Assembly: GCA_963755055.1 (NCBI GenBank)
Contig: CAVWIS010000022.1
Location: 124,001-188,000 of the forward strand
Length of the DNA: 64,000 bases
Source of the DNA: AP-16 sp963755055
GTDB taxonomy: Bacteria > Pseudomonadota > Alphaproteobacteria > Rhizobiales > Xanthobacteraceae
Reading direction: 5' to 3'
Under the pieces are notes generated by a model. That model was not told the DNA's origin. It did not search any database and saw only the letters and a program-made list of their open reading frames with translations. Below are positions 1 to 9,069 of this stretch, in pieces (the stretch's first letter is position 1; each line of letters starts with the position of its first letter). A program made the translations under genes and the position numbers.

Positions 1-396
1 CTGGACGAGCTGTTGGCCCAATCGGACTTCGTCTCGCTGCATTCGCCGCTCAATGCCGAGACGCGGCATCAGATCGGCGCGCGCGAGCTCCGCCTGATGA
101 AGCCGACCGCGATTCTGATCAACACGGCGCGCGGCCCGATCGTCGACGAGGCGGCGCTGGTGCGGGCGCTCGCCCGGGGCCAGATCGCAGGCGCCGGGCT
201 CGACGTCTTCGAGCACGAGCCCAAGATGGATCCGGCCTTGTGGAAGATGCCGAACGTCGTGCTCACTCCGCACCTGGGCAGCGCCGTCGCCGAGCTGCGC
301 GACGTGATGGCGAACATCGTGGTCGACAATATTTTGGCGATGCTGGATGGCCGGCAGCCGCCCAACTGCGTCAATCCGCAGCTCTACCGGACCTGA
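1..396 (+). CDS. D-2-hydroxyacid dehydrogenase, C-terminal part (5' end outside window)
   Basis: The open frame runs in from before base 1, so only the last 131 codons are present. They cover the end of the NAD-binding domain and the return to the catalytic domain of a D-isomer-specific 2-hydroxyacid dehydrogenase. Seen here are the family block LMKPTAILINTARGPIVDE, the segment GAGLDVFEHEP holding the conserved Glu, and the PNVVLTPHLGSA block with the catalytic His. The protein is expected to reduce or oxidise a 2-keto/2-hydroxy acid using NAD(P). A second member of the same family starts 27 bases downstream on the same strand, so the two are probably co-transcribed. The exact substrate cannot be told from this fragment. 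Confidence 0.9.
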   Translation: MDELLAQSDFVSLHSPLNAETRHQIGARELRLMKPTAILINTARGPIVDEAALVRALARGQIAGAGLDVFEHEPKMDPALWKMPNVVLTPHLGSAVAELRDVMANIVVDNILAMLDGRQPPNCVNPQLYRT

Positions 397-423
397 AACC
401 AGAAGCGGCATCGGGAGCGAACC

Positions 424-1383
424 ATGGCCTCTCCTGTGATTGCGGTCACCGACAATGTGTTCCCGTCGCTCGACCCCGCAATGAGCGTGCTCAAGCGCCT
501 CGATCCGCAGATGCGCTTTGCCAAGAGTTCCGGCGCCGACGACATCCTGGCGGTGGCGCGCGACGCCGACGCCGTGCTGGTGACCTATGCAAAGCTCACC
601 GGCGACATCCTGCGGCAATTGACCCGCTGCCGGGCGATCGGTCGGTTCGGCCTCGGCGTCGACAATATCGACCTCGTGGCGGCGGCGGAGAAACGCATCA
701 CCGTCACCTACGTGCCCGACTACTGCATGCAGGAGGTGTCCGACCACGCGATGGCGCTGCTGCTGGCGCTGGCGCGAAAAATCACCCTCTCCAACAAACT
801 GGTGCAGGCCGGACGCTGGGAGGTGCCGGCCGTTCAGCCGATGCATCGAATTCAGGGCCGCGTGCTCGGCCTCGTCGGTTTCGGCAACATTCCCCGGGCG
901 CTGGCGCCCAAGGCCAAGGCATTCGGCCTTAGGGTCGTCAGCCACGACCCGTACGTGGCGCCGGACGCGCTCGCGGCAGCGGGCGTCGAGGGCGTGACGC
1001 TCGATCAGCTGCTGCAGATGTCCGACTTCGTCTCCATCCACGCGCCATTGACGCCCGCAACCCGCGGCCTGTTCGGCGCCGAGCTGATCGGCAAAATGAA
1101 GCCGACCGCGGTGCTCATCAACACGGCGCGCGGCCCGCTGGTCGACGAGCAGGCGCTCGTCGCCGCGCTCGATACGAAAAAAATCGCCGGCGCCGCGCTC
1201 GACGTGCTGCCGACCGAGCCGCCGCCCAAGGATTCTCCGCTCATCGGCCGCGACAACGTGATTCTCACGCCGCATACCGGGTTCTACTCGGAGGAAGCGC
1301 TGGTCGAGCTGCAGACCAAATGCGCCAGCGACGTGGCCCGCGTGCTGAGCGGCGAGGCCCCGGTCTATCCGGTGAAGATGTAG
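424..1383 (+). CDS. C-terminal-binding-protein-type D-2-hydroxyacid dehydrogenase
   Basis: This 319-residue protein is full length for the D-2-hydroxyacid dehydrogenase family. It has the NAD-binding glycine motif in GLVGFGNIPRALA (about residues 148-160), the NTARGPLVDEQALVAAL block, the LDVLPTEPP segment with the conserved Glu, and NVILTPHTGFYS with the catalytic His. NAD-dependent 2-keto acid reduction in the cytoplasm is the expected reaction; the substrate is unknown. The ATG is preceded by GGGAGCG at a good ribosome-binding distance. The stop codon TAG is itself the first three bases of a TAGGGTGGG-type intergenic repeat, a pattern seen again elsewhere in this window. Paired with the related gene just upstream. 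Confidence 0.92.
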   Translation: MASPVIAVTDNVFPSLDPAMSVLKRLDPQMRFAKSSGADDILAVARDADAVLVTYAKLTGDILRQLTRCRAIGRFGLGVDNIDLVAAAEKRITVTYVPDYCMQEVSDHAMALLLALARKITLSNKLVQAGRWEVPAVQPMHRIQGRVLGLVGFGNIPRALAPKAKAFGLRVVSHDPYVAPDALAAAGVEGVTLDQLLQMSDFVSIHAPLTPATRGLFGAELIGKMKPTAVLINTARGPLVDEQALVAALDTKKIAGAALDVLPTEPPPKDSPLIGRDNVILTPHTGFYSEEALVELQTKCASDVARVLSGEAPVYPVKM

Positions 1384-1652
1384 GGTGGGTTACGCGGCCC
1401 GATGCTGCGGTTCTGCACGAGAGCCGCGTCGCCGTAACCCACGCGGCAGTGCCGTTGATGGTGGGTTACGCGGCATGGGCTCGGTGCAGCATCAGTAGGG
1501 TGGGCAAAATCGATGCGCGGGCCTCACCGCTCGCCATAACCTTGCGTGCGATTTTGCCCACGCGGTACACCGCCGCGTCGGACCGCGTGGGCAATCGCCC
1601 GCACGCATCATGAGGCCTCATCTGTCGTGCCGGGCGATTTGTCCACCCTACA
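1381..1652. repeat. Two adjacent TAGGGTGGG-family palindromic repeats
   Basis: Bases 1381-1480 hold a variant with TAGGGTGGGTTACGCG and its inverted partner CGTAACCCACGCGG. Bases 1495-1652 hold a full copy of the main family: GTAGGGTGGGCAAAATCG at the left, an inner inverted pair GATTTTGCCCACGC / GCGTGGGCAATCGCC, and GCGATTTGTCCACCCTAC at the right. Four alternating copies of the GTGGGCAA core let the strand fold into a double hairpin. The same element recurs near 18780-19310, 29459, 38514 and 46002. It is non-coding and sits between converging genes. Confidence 0.85.
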
Positions 1653-1654
1653 AG

Positions 1655-2665
1655 CTAACCCTGATCCAGCATTCCGGCGATCGCCTTGATGCGGTTGCGG
1701 GCGTAGCTCGGCAGGCCGGCGCTGATCGAGGTGCCGGTGTTGAACGAGCTCTTTCCCATCAGCACCTGCGCCGGGACGAGATTGCGCAGCACCGGAACGT
1801 TCTCGTATTTCTTCTTGTTCTCCAGCACCCGCGACTTCACGGCGAGCACGATGAACGTCGTCGCGATGGTGCGGTTGGCATTGGCGGGATCCCGTTGCAG
1901 CACGGCGAAGAATTTTCCGAACTGCATGACCTGGTTGACATGAAAAATGTTTTGCTCGAGCGCGCTGACCACCGGGGCGTCGATGCCCGTGAGTTTTGCC
2001 AGTCCCGCCTGGTCGAGCTCGGCGGCGGAGAGCACGCGCAGCTCGCTGTGGAACTCGAGATATTCGGCGATCTTCTTCTTCGAATCGGTGAGCTGGTTGG
2101 CGAGCCGGATGCCGGTCGGGAGCCTGCCTTCGAGATCGTAGCGCGACGCCACGCAGATCACGCCGGGCTTCGCCTCGCACCACGGCCGCGTCGGGTTGCG
2201 GTTGACCTCGCCGGCGATATCGGCCGCCGAGATCAGCTTCTCCTTGATCGCCGGGTCGAGGCGCTCGAGCACCGGGATGGTCGTATAGCGCGACAGATCG
2301 ATCGACTGCGCAGGCCTCGCCAGCATGAAGCGCGCCTCCGCCACGTACATGTGCAGCTTTTCCGTCATCGGCTTGGTGATGCCGTTCTGGGTGACGTTGA
2401 CGGTCGGCTCGCTGTAACCCGGATAGAGGTTGAGGAACTGCTTTTGCGCCGGCATGGCGCGCGCCCAGTCCTCGAAGCGGATGAGACCGGTGGCGGGATC
2501 GGCGAGCGCATCGTCGCGGTGATCGGTGAACGCGATCGACTGCGGCGCCGGCGCCGGCGCCGCGCCGAGCGAGCGCACCTCGGCGAGCCGGAACTCGGCG
2601 GCGCCGGCGGTGGGCAGCGACAGAGCGAGCACACCGAGCGCGACGGCGGCGTCACGAACCCGCAT
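1655..2665 (-). CDS. Exported protein of unknown function, downstream of the PBP gene
   Basis: A 336-residue protein with a clear N-terminal signal peptide (hydrophobic AAVALGVLALSLP, then TAGAAEF as likely cleavage region), so it should be periplasmic. I do not recognise a domain. The mature part is mixed alpha/beta with two cysteines close together (about residues 175-184) that could form a disulfide. The ATG at 2665 is used because AAGGAG lies about 7 bases upstream; a TTG codon immediately before it is a less likely start. It begins 12 bases after the stop of the penicillin-binding protein gene on the same strand, so it is almost certainly in the same operon, which suggests a role linked to cell-wall synthesis. 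That link is inference only. Confidence 0.8.
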   Translation of the reverse strand: MRVRDAAVALGVLALSLPTAGAAEFRLAEVRSLGAAPAPAPQSIAFTDHRDDALADPATGLIRFEDWARAMPAQKQFLNLYPGYSEPTVNVTQNGITKPMTEKLHMYVAEARFMLARPAQSIDLSRYTTIPVLERLDPAIKEKLISAADIAGEVNRNPTRPWCEAKPGVICVASRYDLEGRLPTGIRLANQLTDSKKKIAEYLEFHSELRVLSAAELDQAGLAKLTGIDAPVVSALEQNIFHVNQVMQFGKFFAVLQRDPANANRTIATTFIVLAVKSRVLENKKKYENVPVLRNLVPAQVLMGKSSFNTGTSISAGLPSYARNRIKAIAGMLDQG

Positions 2666-2677
2666 CAAGCTTCTCCT

Positions 2678-5665
2678 TCAGTACAGGCGGCCGCGTCCCC
2701 AGCCCGGATAGTCCGGATCGACACGGCGGGGCGCCTGCCGCTCGTCGTTGCTCCAGCCGAACGGCGTGCCGCCGAACCAGCCGCGCCACGGTGCCGGCTG
2801 TTGCGCGGGCTGCTGCTGTCCCGGAACGACCCGCCATTGCGGCGTCGCCGGCTGGCCATAGGGTCCGCGATTGCCGTACGGATTGTAGTAGCGATTGTCG
2901 TCCGAATAGCCCCAGGTCTGCGGCACTTCCGGGTACAGGCTGGGATCGCGCGTCGCATAGGCGTCCTCGCGCGACACCAGGCGATACTGGGTGTCATCGA
3001 GCTGGCCCGAGCCGTCGAGGCGGAAATGCTCGACGAAGGCGCCGGCGCCCCTGGCGGCCACGCGGTCTCCCGAGCGCAGGTCGATCGGCAGGTCGACCAA
3101 TTGACGGCGCGCCGCCGCCGAGGGCGGCGCCAGCGCAGTGCGCGGCGCGTAGTCGGCCCACACCGCCTGGATGATCGACTGGAAGATCGGCACCGCCACG
3201 GTGGCGCCGGTCTCGCCGGTGCCGAGGGTGCGGCGCTGGCCGTCGGCATTGTCGTAGCCGACCCAGACCGCGATCGTGACGTCGTTGGTGAAGCCGACGA
3301 ACCAGGCGTCGTTCTCGTTCTCGGTGGTGCCGGTCTTGCCTGCCACGTAGGGGGCGAGCTGGCGCATGGCCCGCGCGGTGCCGCGCTCCACCACGCCCTG
3401 CAGCATGGTCTTGAGCTGGTAGAACGCCGCCGGGTCGGGGGTTCCGATGGAGACCGGCTGGGCGGGTGGGCGGCGATAGATTTCCTTGCCGTCCTGCTCG
3501 ATCGCCTCGATCGCGTAAGGCGCGGGCCGCGCGCCCTCGTTGGCGATGCCGGCATAGAACGCCGCCAGATCGATCGGCCGCACCGGCTGGGCACCGAGCA
3601 CGAACGGATAGTAGCGCACGCACTCGCCGTAGAGTTGGGCTTCCATCGCGATGGCGCAGACGCGGTCGAGGCTGTCCTCGGGTGCACCCGAGATGGCGCC
3701 GTCGAGCAGCCGCGCGGTCACCAGATTCTTGGAGTTCTCCAGGGCGCGGCGCAGCGTGATCGCGCCGGAACTGGAATTGTCGTAATCCTTCGGCGACCAG
3801 TAGTCGCGCTCGCGCGCATTCGCCGTGTTGATCGGCGGCAGCGTGATCGGCTCGTCGAGCACCAGGGTGTTGGGCTGCAGGCCGGCCTCGAGCGCCGCCA
3901 GGTAGGTGATCGGTTTCAGCGCCGAGCCCGGCTGGCGGCGCGACTGGGTGGTGCGGTTGAGCTGGCTCAGCGGATAGGAGAACCCGCCCACCATCGCCAG
4001 GATGCGGCCGGTCTTGTTCTCCAGTACCACGGCCGAGCCCTGCACGCTCGGCGGCACCCGCAATTCGGCGCGCGGCGCCTGCTTGCCCTTGCCCTCGACG
4101 ACCTGGACCAGCACCACGTCGTAGAGCTTGAGCACGCGGCGGAGCTCGCCGCTCGCCCCGGTGAGCGGAACGATCCGCCCGTCGCGCAGGCCCACCCGGA
4201 TAGCGGTCTCCTTCTTGGAGGACGGCAAGGCGAGGATCACCGCGGCCGGCCAGTGCACGTCGTAGAGCGGCAGCCGGGCGGCCTCCAGGGCCTGCCGCCA
4301 GGCCGGCATCGGTACAGCGGACGGCTGCGGCGCCTCGGCAGGATCGACCTCGGCCGAGGCCGCGATCGGCGCCTTGCGGGCCTGCTCGATGCGCACGATG
4401 GCGTCGGCGAGATTGGCCTGCGGGCCGGCATAGCGGGCCCGCCCGGCCCGCATCTCGTAGCGGGCAAGTCCCTCCTGCAGGGCGCTTTCGGCCGCCCGCT
4501 GCAGAGCGGGCTGCACCGTGGAGCGCACCGTATAGGAGGCGCTGCCGAGCGCATCGATCGCGGCGGCGCTCTTGGCCTCGCGGCCGACGTGATCGACGAA
4601 ATGGAAGCCGGTGTCGCGGCGCGGCCGGTCATAGGCCACGAGCTTCGGAATCCGCCCGTGCGCCTGCTTGGCCTGGTCGGCGTCGACGACGCCGTCCTCC
4701 TGCATGCGGCCGAGCACATAGGCAAGGCGCTCGCGCGCCCGGTCGGCGTGGCGGTCGGGATTGAAATAGTTCGGCCCCTTGGTGATCCCGGCGAGCAGCG
4801 CGCCTTCCTGCAGGCTGAGGCTCTTGGCAGGCTTGCCGAAATAGCTGCGGGCGGCGAGCTCCACCCCCCACGCGCCGCGGCCGAGATAGATCGAGTTGAG
4901 ATAGAGCGCCAGGATCTCCTGCTTGCTCAAGGTGGCCTCGAGCCGCGACGCGATGATGATCTCGCGGATTTTCCGCTCGTAGGTCACGTCGTCGCCGACG
5001 ACGAGATTCTTCACCACCTGCTGGGTGATGGTGGAGCCGCCCTGCGGACGTCCGGGCTGTGCCAGGTTGCCGACGAAGGCGCGGATCATGCCGCGCTCGT
5101 CGATGCCCTTGTGCTGGAAGAAGCGCTTGTCCTCCGCCGCCACGAAGGCTTTTTGGACGAAGTCCGGGATGTCGGCGAGCGGCACCCATTGGCGCCGGTG
5201 GCTGGGATCGCCGAGCTCGGCGAAGCGGCCGCCCTTCTGGTCGAGGACGACGCTCAGGCCGCCGAGCTGGAGGCCCTTGAGCTTGGCGTGGTCCGGCAGG
5301 TCGGCCACCGCCTTGTTGTAGAACGCGACCACCTCGGGGATGTCCACCGGCGAATTCGCCACCGCCTCGTTCTTGCAGAACTGGCGGTAGGAGGTGAACA
5401 GGTCGTCGAACTTCAGCCCGTGCAGCGCCTTGATATTGCCGCTCATCGCCTGCGGGTCGTCCATCGCGGTGGTGATCAGGTCATCGAGGTTGATCGACTC
5501 GATATCGAACACTTTGCGGATATGGGCGCAGCCCGCCTGCAAAATCTGCACGACCTCGGCCTGGTCGGTTGCCGGATCGAACTGGGTCTTCACGGCTTCC
5601 GGCCGGGTCGTCACCTGGCTGAGCGCAAGAGCGGTGGCGAAGATCTTGACGAGGATCGGGTTCAT
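2678..5665 (-). CDS. Class A penicillin-binding protein (transglycosylase and transpeptidase)
   Basis: A 995-residue bifunctional peptidoglycan synthase anchored to the inner membrane and acting in the periplasm. The glycosyltransferase 51 domain (about residues 160-330) has the catalytic Glu in AAEDKRFFQHKGID (E178) and GGSTITQQ (209-216). The transpeptidase domain has all three penicillin-binding motifs: SALK (S581, K584), SKN (645-647) and KTGTT (777-781). A Pro/Gln/Gly-rich tail follows. The N-terminus has an extra region of about 150 residues with only a weak hydrophobic stretch (KIFATALALS), unlike the strong anchor usual in PBP1A. The ATG at 5665 is chosen; an in-frame GTG at 5704 is possible and neither has a strong ribosome site. 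The exported gene 1655-2665 follows in the same operon. Confidence 0.92.
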   Translation of the reverse strand: MNPILVKIFATALALSQVTTRPEAVKTQFDPATDQAEVVQILQAGCAHIRKVFDIESINLDDLITTAMDDPQAMSGNIKALHGLKFDDLFTSYRQFCKNEAVANSPVDIPEVVAFYNKAVADLPDHAKLKGLQLGGLSVVLDQKGGRFAELGDPSHRRQWVPLADIPDFVQKAFVAAEDKRFFQHKGIDERGMIRAFVGNLAQPGRPQGGSTITQQVVKNLVVGDDVTYERKIREIIIASRLEATLSKQEILALYLNSIYLGRGAWGVELAARSYFGKPAKSLSLQEGALLAGITKGPNYFNPDRHADRARERLAYVLGRMQEDGVVDADQAKQAHGRIPKLVAYDRPRRDTGFHFVDHVGREAKSAAAIDALGSASYTVRSTVQPALQRAAESALQEGLARYEMRAGRARYAGPQANLADAIVRIEQARKAPIAASAEVDPAEAPQPSAVPMPAWRQALEAARLPLYDVHWPAAVILALPSSKKETAIRVGLRDGRIVPLTGASGELRRVLKLYDVVLVQVVEGKGKQAPRAELRVPPSVQGSAVVLENKTGRILAMVGGFSYPLSQLNRTTQSRRQPGSALKPITYLAALEAGLQPNTLVLDEPITLPPINTANARERDYWSPKDYDNSSSGAITLRRALENSKNLVTARLLDGAISGAPEDSLDRVCAIAMEAQLYGECVRYYPFVLGAQPVRPIDLAAFYAGIANEGARPAPYAIEAIEQDGKEIYRRPPAQPVSIGTPDPAAFYQLKTMLQGVVERGTARAMRQLAPYVAGKTGTTENENDAWFVGFTNDVTIAVWVGYDNADGQRRTLGTGETGATVAVPIFQSIIQAVWADYAPRTALAPPSAAARRQLVDLPIDLRSGDRVAARGAGAFVEHFRLDGSGQLDDTQYRLVSREDAYATRDPSLYPEVPQTWGYSDDNRYYNPYGNRGPYGQPATPQWRVVPGQQQPAQQPAPWRGWFGGTPFGWSNDERQAPRRVDPDYPGWGRGRLY

Positions 5666-5912
5666 CTCGGGGGCTGCTGGCGCAATGGTTGCCTCAAGGT
5701 GCACCGACTAGGTAACTAACATATAAAGGCGCTTTTGCGGATGACGGTTCCAGGCATGCCGGAGAGGTTAACGCCCGGGCGCCGCAAGCGGTTAAGCCGC
5801 TCAGCGGTCAGGACTTATCAGCTGCGCCGGAAGATACGGCGGCAGGCCGTGCCGGGTTTCGCTCAGCCCGCCGCCCGAGCGGGGCCGCCGCGACCTCGCT
5901 GCCAGGCCGACA

Positions 5913-6677
5913 TCAATCCGCCGTCCATCCGCCATCGACCACCAGCGCGGTTCCGGTCACCAGCGCGGAGGCGTCGGAGGCCAGGTACACGATCGCCCCG
6001 GTCAGGTCCTCCACCTGGCCGAGCCGCCCGAGCTTGATCTTCTTCAGCACGTCGGAGCGAAAAACCTCGTCGGCGAAGAACGGCCTGGTCAGCGGCGTCT
6101 CGATGAAGGTGGGCCCGAGCGTGTTCACCCGGATGCGATGGGGCGCGAGGTCGATTGCCATGGCCTTGGTGAACCCCTCCATGGCGTGCTTGGAGGCGCA
6201 ATAGACGCTGCGCCGGGCGCCGCCGACATGGCCCATCTGCGACGAGACGTTGACGATGGAGCCGGGCCGGCCGGCCGCGACCAGCCGCCGCGCCACCACC
6301 TGGGCGGTGAAGAAGGCCGCGCGTACGTTCAGGGCGAAGATCGCGTCGAAGTCCTCGACCGTCACCTCGCAGAACGGCGCCGGCCGGTTGGTGCCGGCAT
6401 TGTTGACCAGCACGTCGAACGGCTCCTCGCCGCCGATCACCGCGGCGGTGGCGGCGAGGTCGGTCACGTCGAGGACGAGCGCCTGCGCCGCCTGGCCGCG
6501 GGCGCGGATCGCCGCGGCCGCCGCCTCGATCTCGTCGCGCGTGCGCGCGGCGAGCGTCACCGCGGCGCCGGCATCCGCCAGCGCCGCCGCCGCCGCGAGC
6601 CCGATGCCGCGCCCGGCGCCGCTCACCAGCGCGCGCTTGCCGTCGAGGCGGAACGAGGGAGGTTTGGGCAGGTCCAT
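5913..6677 (-). CDS. SDR-family oxidoreductase
   Basis: A 254-residue classical short-chain dehydrogenase/reductase. It shows the NAD(P)-binding SGAGRGIG (19-26), NNAG (93-96), the catalytic Ser near residue 146, and YCASK giving Tyr160 and Lys164. Residue R46 after the second strand suggests NADP preference, which is only a hint. The C-terminal GTALVVDGGWTAD is typical of the 3-oxoacyl-ACP/glucose dehydrogenase-like group. It is the last gene of a four-gene minus-strand operon, starting 2 bases after the histidinol-dehydrogenase-like gene, so its likely substrate is a hydroxy or keto intermediate of that pathway. It is not an assured fatty-acid enzyme. Confidence 0.9.
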   Translation of the reverse strand: MDLPKPPSFRLDGKRALVSGAGRGIGLAAAAALADAGAAVTLAARTRDEIEAAAAAIRARGQAAQALVLDVTDLAATAAVIGGEEPFDVLVNNAGTNRPAPFCEVTVEDFDAIFALNVRAAFFTAQVVARRLVAAGRPGSIVNVSSQMGHVGGARRSVYCASKHAMEGFTKAMAIDLAPHRIRVNTLGPTFIETPLTRPFFADEVFRSDVLKKIKLGRLGQVEDLTGAIVYLASDASALVTGTALVVDGGWTAD

Positions 6678-6679
6678 CG

Positions 6680-7987
6680 CTAGGCTGCCGGCTCCGCGTA
6701 GCCGACGTTCTGCCCGCCGTAGCGGCGGACGCGGACGTTGGCCTGCTCGGCATGGCCGGAAAAGCCCTCGAGCACGCAGAGCCGCGAGCAGTAGCCGCCG
6801 ATGAGCGCGCTCGCCTCGTCAGTGAGCACCTTCTGATAGGTGCAGGTCTTGAGAAACTTTCCCACCCACAGGCCCCCGGTATAGCGCGCGGCCTTCCGTG
6901 TCGGCAGCGTGTGATTGGTGCCGATCACCTTGTCGCCGTAGGCGACGTTGGTGCGGGGCCCGAGAAACAGCGAGCCGTAATTGGTCATGCGCTCGAGAAA
7001 ATAATCGGGATTCCGGGTCATCACCTGGACGTGCTCGGAGGCGATGCGGTCGGCCTCGCGCACCATCTCGTCGTCGTTCTCGCACACGATGACCTCGCCG
7101 TAGTCCGCGAAGGCTTTTCCGGCGGTCTCCGCCGTCGGCAGGATCGCCAGCAGCCGCTCCACCTCGGCCAGCGTGGCACGGGCGAGCTTGTCCGAGGTGG
7201 TGAGCAGGATCGCCGGCGAGGTCGGCCCGTGCTCGGCCTGGCCGAGCAGGTCGGTGGCGCAGATTTCCGCATCCACGCTGTCGTCGGCGATGATCAGCGT
7301 CTCGGTCGGCCCCGCCAGCAGGTCGATGCCGACCCGGCCGAACAGTCTCCGCTTGGCCTCGGCCACGTAGGCGTTGCCGGGACCGACGATCATGTCGACC
7401 GCGGAAATCGTCTCGGTGCCGAGCGCCATGGCGGCCACCGCCTGCACGCCGCCGAGCACGTAGATGTCGTCGGCGCCGCCGAAATGCATGGCGGCGACGA
7501 TCGCCGGATGCGGTCCGCCACGGTGGGGCGGCGCGCAGGCGGCGATCCGCTTCACCCCGGCGACCCGCGCGGTGACGATCGACATGTGCGCCGAGGCGAC
7601 CATCGGATAGCGCCCGCCCGGCACGTAGCAGCCGATGCTGTTCACCGGAATGTGCCTGTGCCCGAGGATGACGCCGGGCAGCGTCTCCACCTCGAGGTCC
7701 TGCATCGTCGCCTTCTGTCTCTCGGCGAAACTGCGCACCTGCGCCTGGGCGAAGCGGATGTCGTCGAGATCGCGTTTGGCGACCTGGGCGATGGCGCGCT
7801 CGATCCCTTCCTCGCTCAGGCGGAAATTCTCCGGCGACCAGTTGTCGAATTTCTGCGACAGCTCGCGCACCGCGGCGTCGCGCCGCTCCTCGACGTCGGC
7901 GAGGATTTTTTCCACCGTCTCCCCGACCTGGGCGTCGGCCGCCTTGACGGCGCCGGCATCGATGCCGTGCTTGAGATGGCGTGCCAT
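6680..7987 (-). CDS. Histidinol-dehydrogenase-family enzyme in a catabolic operon
   Basis: A 435-residue protein of the histidinol dehydrogenase fold. The active-site pair Glu318-His319 is present in ASEHVQVMT, zinc ligands are plausible at Gln250 and His253 (GQAEHGPTSP), Asp352 and a C-terminal His in FSGHAEQANVR. Known members oxidise a primary alcohol to a carboxylate in two NAD-dependent steps. The gene is not among histidine-synthesis genes: it follows a cyclase-family hydrolase and a BKACE gene and precedes an SDR. This suggests a catabolic relative, such as the HpsN-type sulfopropanediol dehydrogenases often mis-called HisD. The sulfonate substrate is inference; only the fold and active-site residues are seen. 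Confidence 0.85.
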   Translation of the reverse strand: MARHLKHGIDAGAVKAADAQVGETVEKILADVEERRDAAVRELSQKFDNWSPENFRLSEEGIERAIAQVAKRDLDDIRFAQAQVRSFAERQKATMQDLEVETLPGVILGHRHIPVNSIGCYVPGGRYPMVASAHMSIVTARVAGVKRIAACAPPHRGGPHPAIVAAMHFGGADDIYVLGGVQAVAAMALGTETISAVDMIVGPGNAYVAEAKRRLFGRVGIDLLAGPTETLIIADDSVDAEICATDLLGQAEHGPTSPAILLTTSDKLARATLAEVERLLAILPTAETAGKAFADYGEVIVCENDDEMVREADRIASEHVQVMTRNPDYFLERMTNYGSLFLGPRTNVAYGDKVIGTNHTLPTRKAARYTGGLWVGKFLKTCTYQKVLTDEASALIGGYCSRLCVLEGFSGHAEQANVRVRRYGGQNVGYAEPAA

Positions 7988-8009
7988 AGGGTACTCCTGC
8001 TCGATGCTT

Positions 8010-8091
8010 GTAGGATGGGTTGAGCGAAGCGAAACCCATCAATTTGACTTTCAAGGTGATGGGTTTCGCAAGGGCTCAACCCATCCTACTA
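8010..8091. repeat. TAGGATGGGTTGAGC-family palindromic repeat
   Basis: A long inverted repeat between the cyclase gene and the histidinol-dehydrogenase-like gene. The left arm reads GTAGGATGGGTTGAGCGAAG and the right arm ends CTCAACCCATCCTAC, with an inner pair AAACCCATCAA / GATGGGTTTCGC. A second copy lies at 35117-35230. It interrupts the operon spacing but leaves both genes intact. The right end lies directly against the cyclase gene stop codon. Confidence 0.8.
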
Positions 8092-9045
8092 CTTGATCGC
8101 CTGGGGATTGATCGGCGAGCCGGTGCCGCCGGTGATCACCAGCGGCGGGCCGCAGAACAGGAACTCGTAGACCTTGTCGCGCGCGCAATCCTCGGCCAGG
8201 TCTTTCAGATAGAACATCTCGCCCATGGTCAGCCCCATGGCGGGGATCACCACCCAGTGCCACGGCTGGTTGACCTCGTCGGTCTCGTTCGGCCGCACCT
8301 CGACGCCCCAGGTGTCGGAGCAGATCGCCGCGATCTCCTTCTGGTGGCACCAGTAGCAGTTCTCGAACTTCACTCCCGGCGCATCGCCGCCCGCATAGCC
8401 GCCCCACTGCTTCTCGGCGTGGCAGCGCTCCATCTGCCCGGTGCGCACGATGACGAAGTCGGCGCGGCGGATCTCCACCCCCTGGGCGCGGGCGGTGTCG
8501 TCGAGATCCTGGTTGGAGATGCCGTGCCCGTCCTCCAGCCAGGGAAGGCCCTTGTGGCGGGCGACGTCGAGCAGCACGCCGCGGCCGATCATGCGGTTCT
8601 TGGTGTGCTCGATGCCGAGCTTCGCCAACCCGTTGGAGTCGACCAGCTTTGCGTCGAAACCGTTGTACATCTTGTCGTCGAGAAAGATGTGGCCGAGCGA
8701 GTCCCAGTGGGTCGCGCTCTGCACCGGCATGTTGATGGCGTCGTCGGAATAGAGCAGCGTCTGCGCCTTGGTCTGGCGGCCGGCGACCGCGTCGGTGCCG
8801 GTCGCCAGCATGGTGTGGATCGGGTTCCAGCGGCCGCCGAACAGGCCGGTCTGCGGGCCGCCGCGATCGAGCGGGATGCCGAGCGCAAAAGCTCTTCCGG
8901 TCTTCACCAGCGCGGCCGCCCGCACGATATCCTGCGGGGTTATGAGGTTGAGCGTGCCGATCTGGTCGTCGGCGCCCCAGCGTCCCCAGTTCTTGAGCTT
9001 CTCCGCCGCCTCGTAGATCGCCTGCTTGCTCACCGTGATATCCAT
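8089..9045 (-). CDS. Cyclase-family (kynurenine-formamidase-like) metal-dependent hydrolase
   Basis: A 318-residue member of the cyclase family (PF04199) that includes kynurenine formamidase and isatin hydrolase. The metal-binding signature is seen in SATHWDSLGH (H113, D115, H119). A second conserved cluster lies in the C-terminal half, around PWHWVVIPAMGLTMGE. Such enzymes hydrolyse amide or lactone bonds using bound zinc or manganese; the substrate here is unknown. It sits 24 bases after the BKACE gene on the same strand, and a palindromic repeat separates it from the next gene. The operon context points to degradation of a small amide, lactone or keto acid. Confidence 0.87.
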   Translation of the reverse strand: MDITVSKQAIYEAAEKLKNWGRWGADDQIGTLNLITPQDIVRAAALVKTGRAFALGIPLDRGGPQTGLFGGRWNPIHTMLATGTDAVAGRQTKAQTLLYSDDAINMPVQSATHWDSLGHIFLDDKMYNGFDAKLVDSNGLAKLGIEHTKNRMIGRGVLLDVARHKGLPWLEDGHGISNQDLDDTARAQGVEIRRADFVIVRTGQMERCHAEKQWGGYAGGDAPGVKFENCYWCHQKEIAAICSDTWGVEVRPNETDEVNQPWHWVVIPAMGLTMGEMFYLKDLAEDCARDKVYEFLFCGPPLVITGGTGSPINPQAIK

Positions 9046-9069
9046 CGGGCGTCTCCTGATCGTCCTTTT

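Noticed and set aside
1610..5719. Very long open frame on the plus strand (about 1370 codons) opposite the PBP gene
   Set aside because: It is an antisense shadow caused by high GC; the minus strand encodes a clear PBP with all catalytic motifs, while the plus reading is Arg/Gly/His-rich without any family feature.
6680..7987. Histidine-biosynthesis hisD
   Set aside because: Active-site residues fit the fold, but no his genes are near and the operon is catabolic; a relative acting on another alcohol is more likely.
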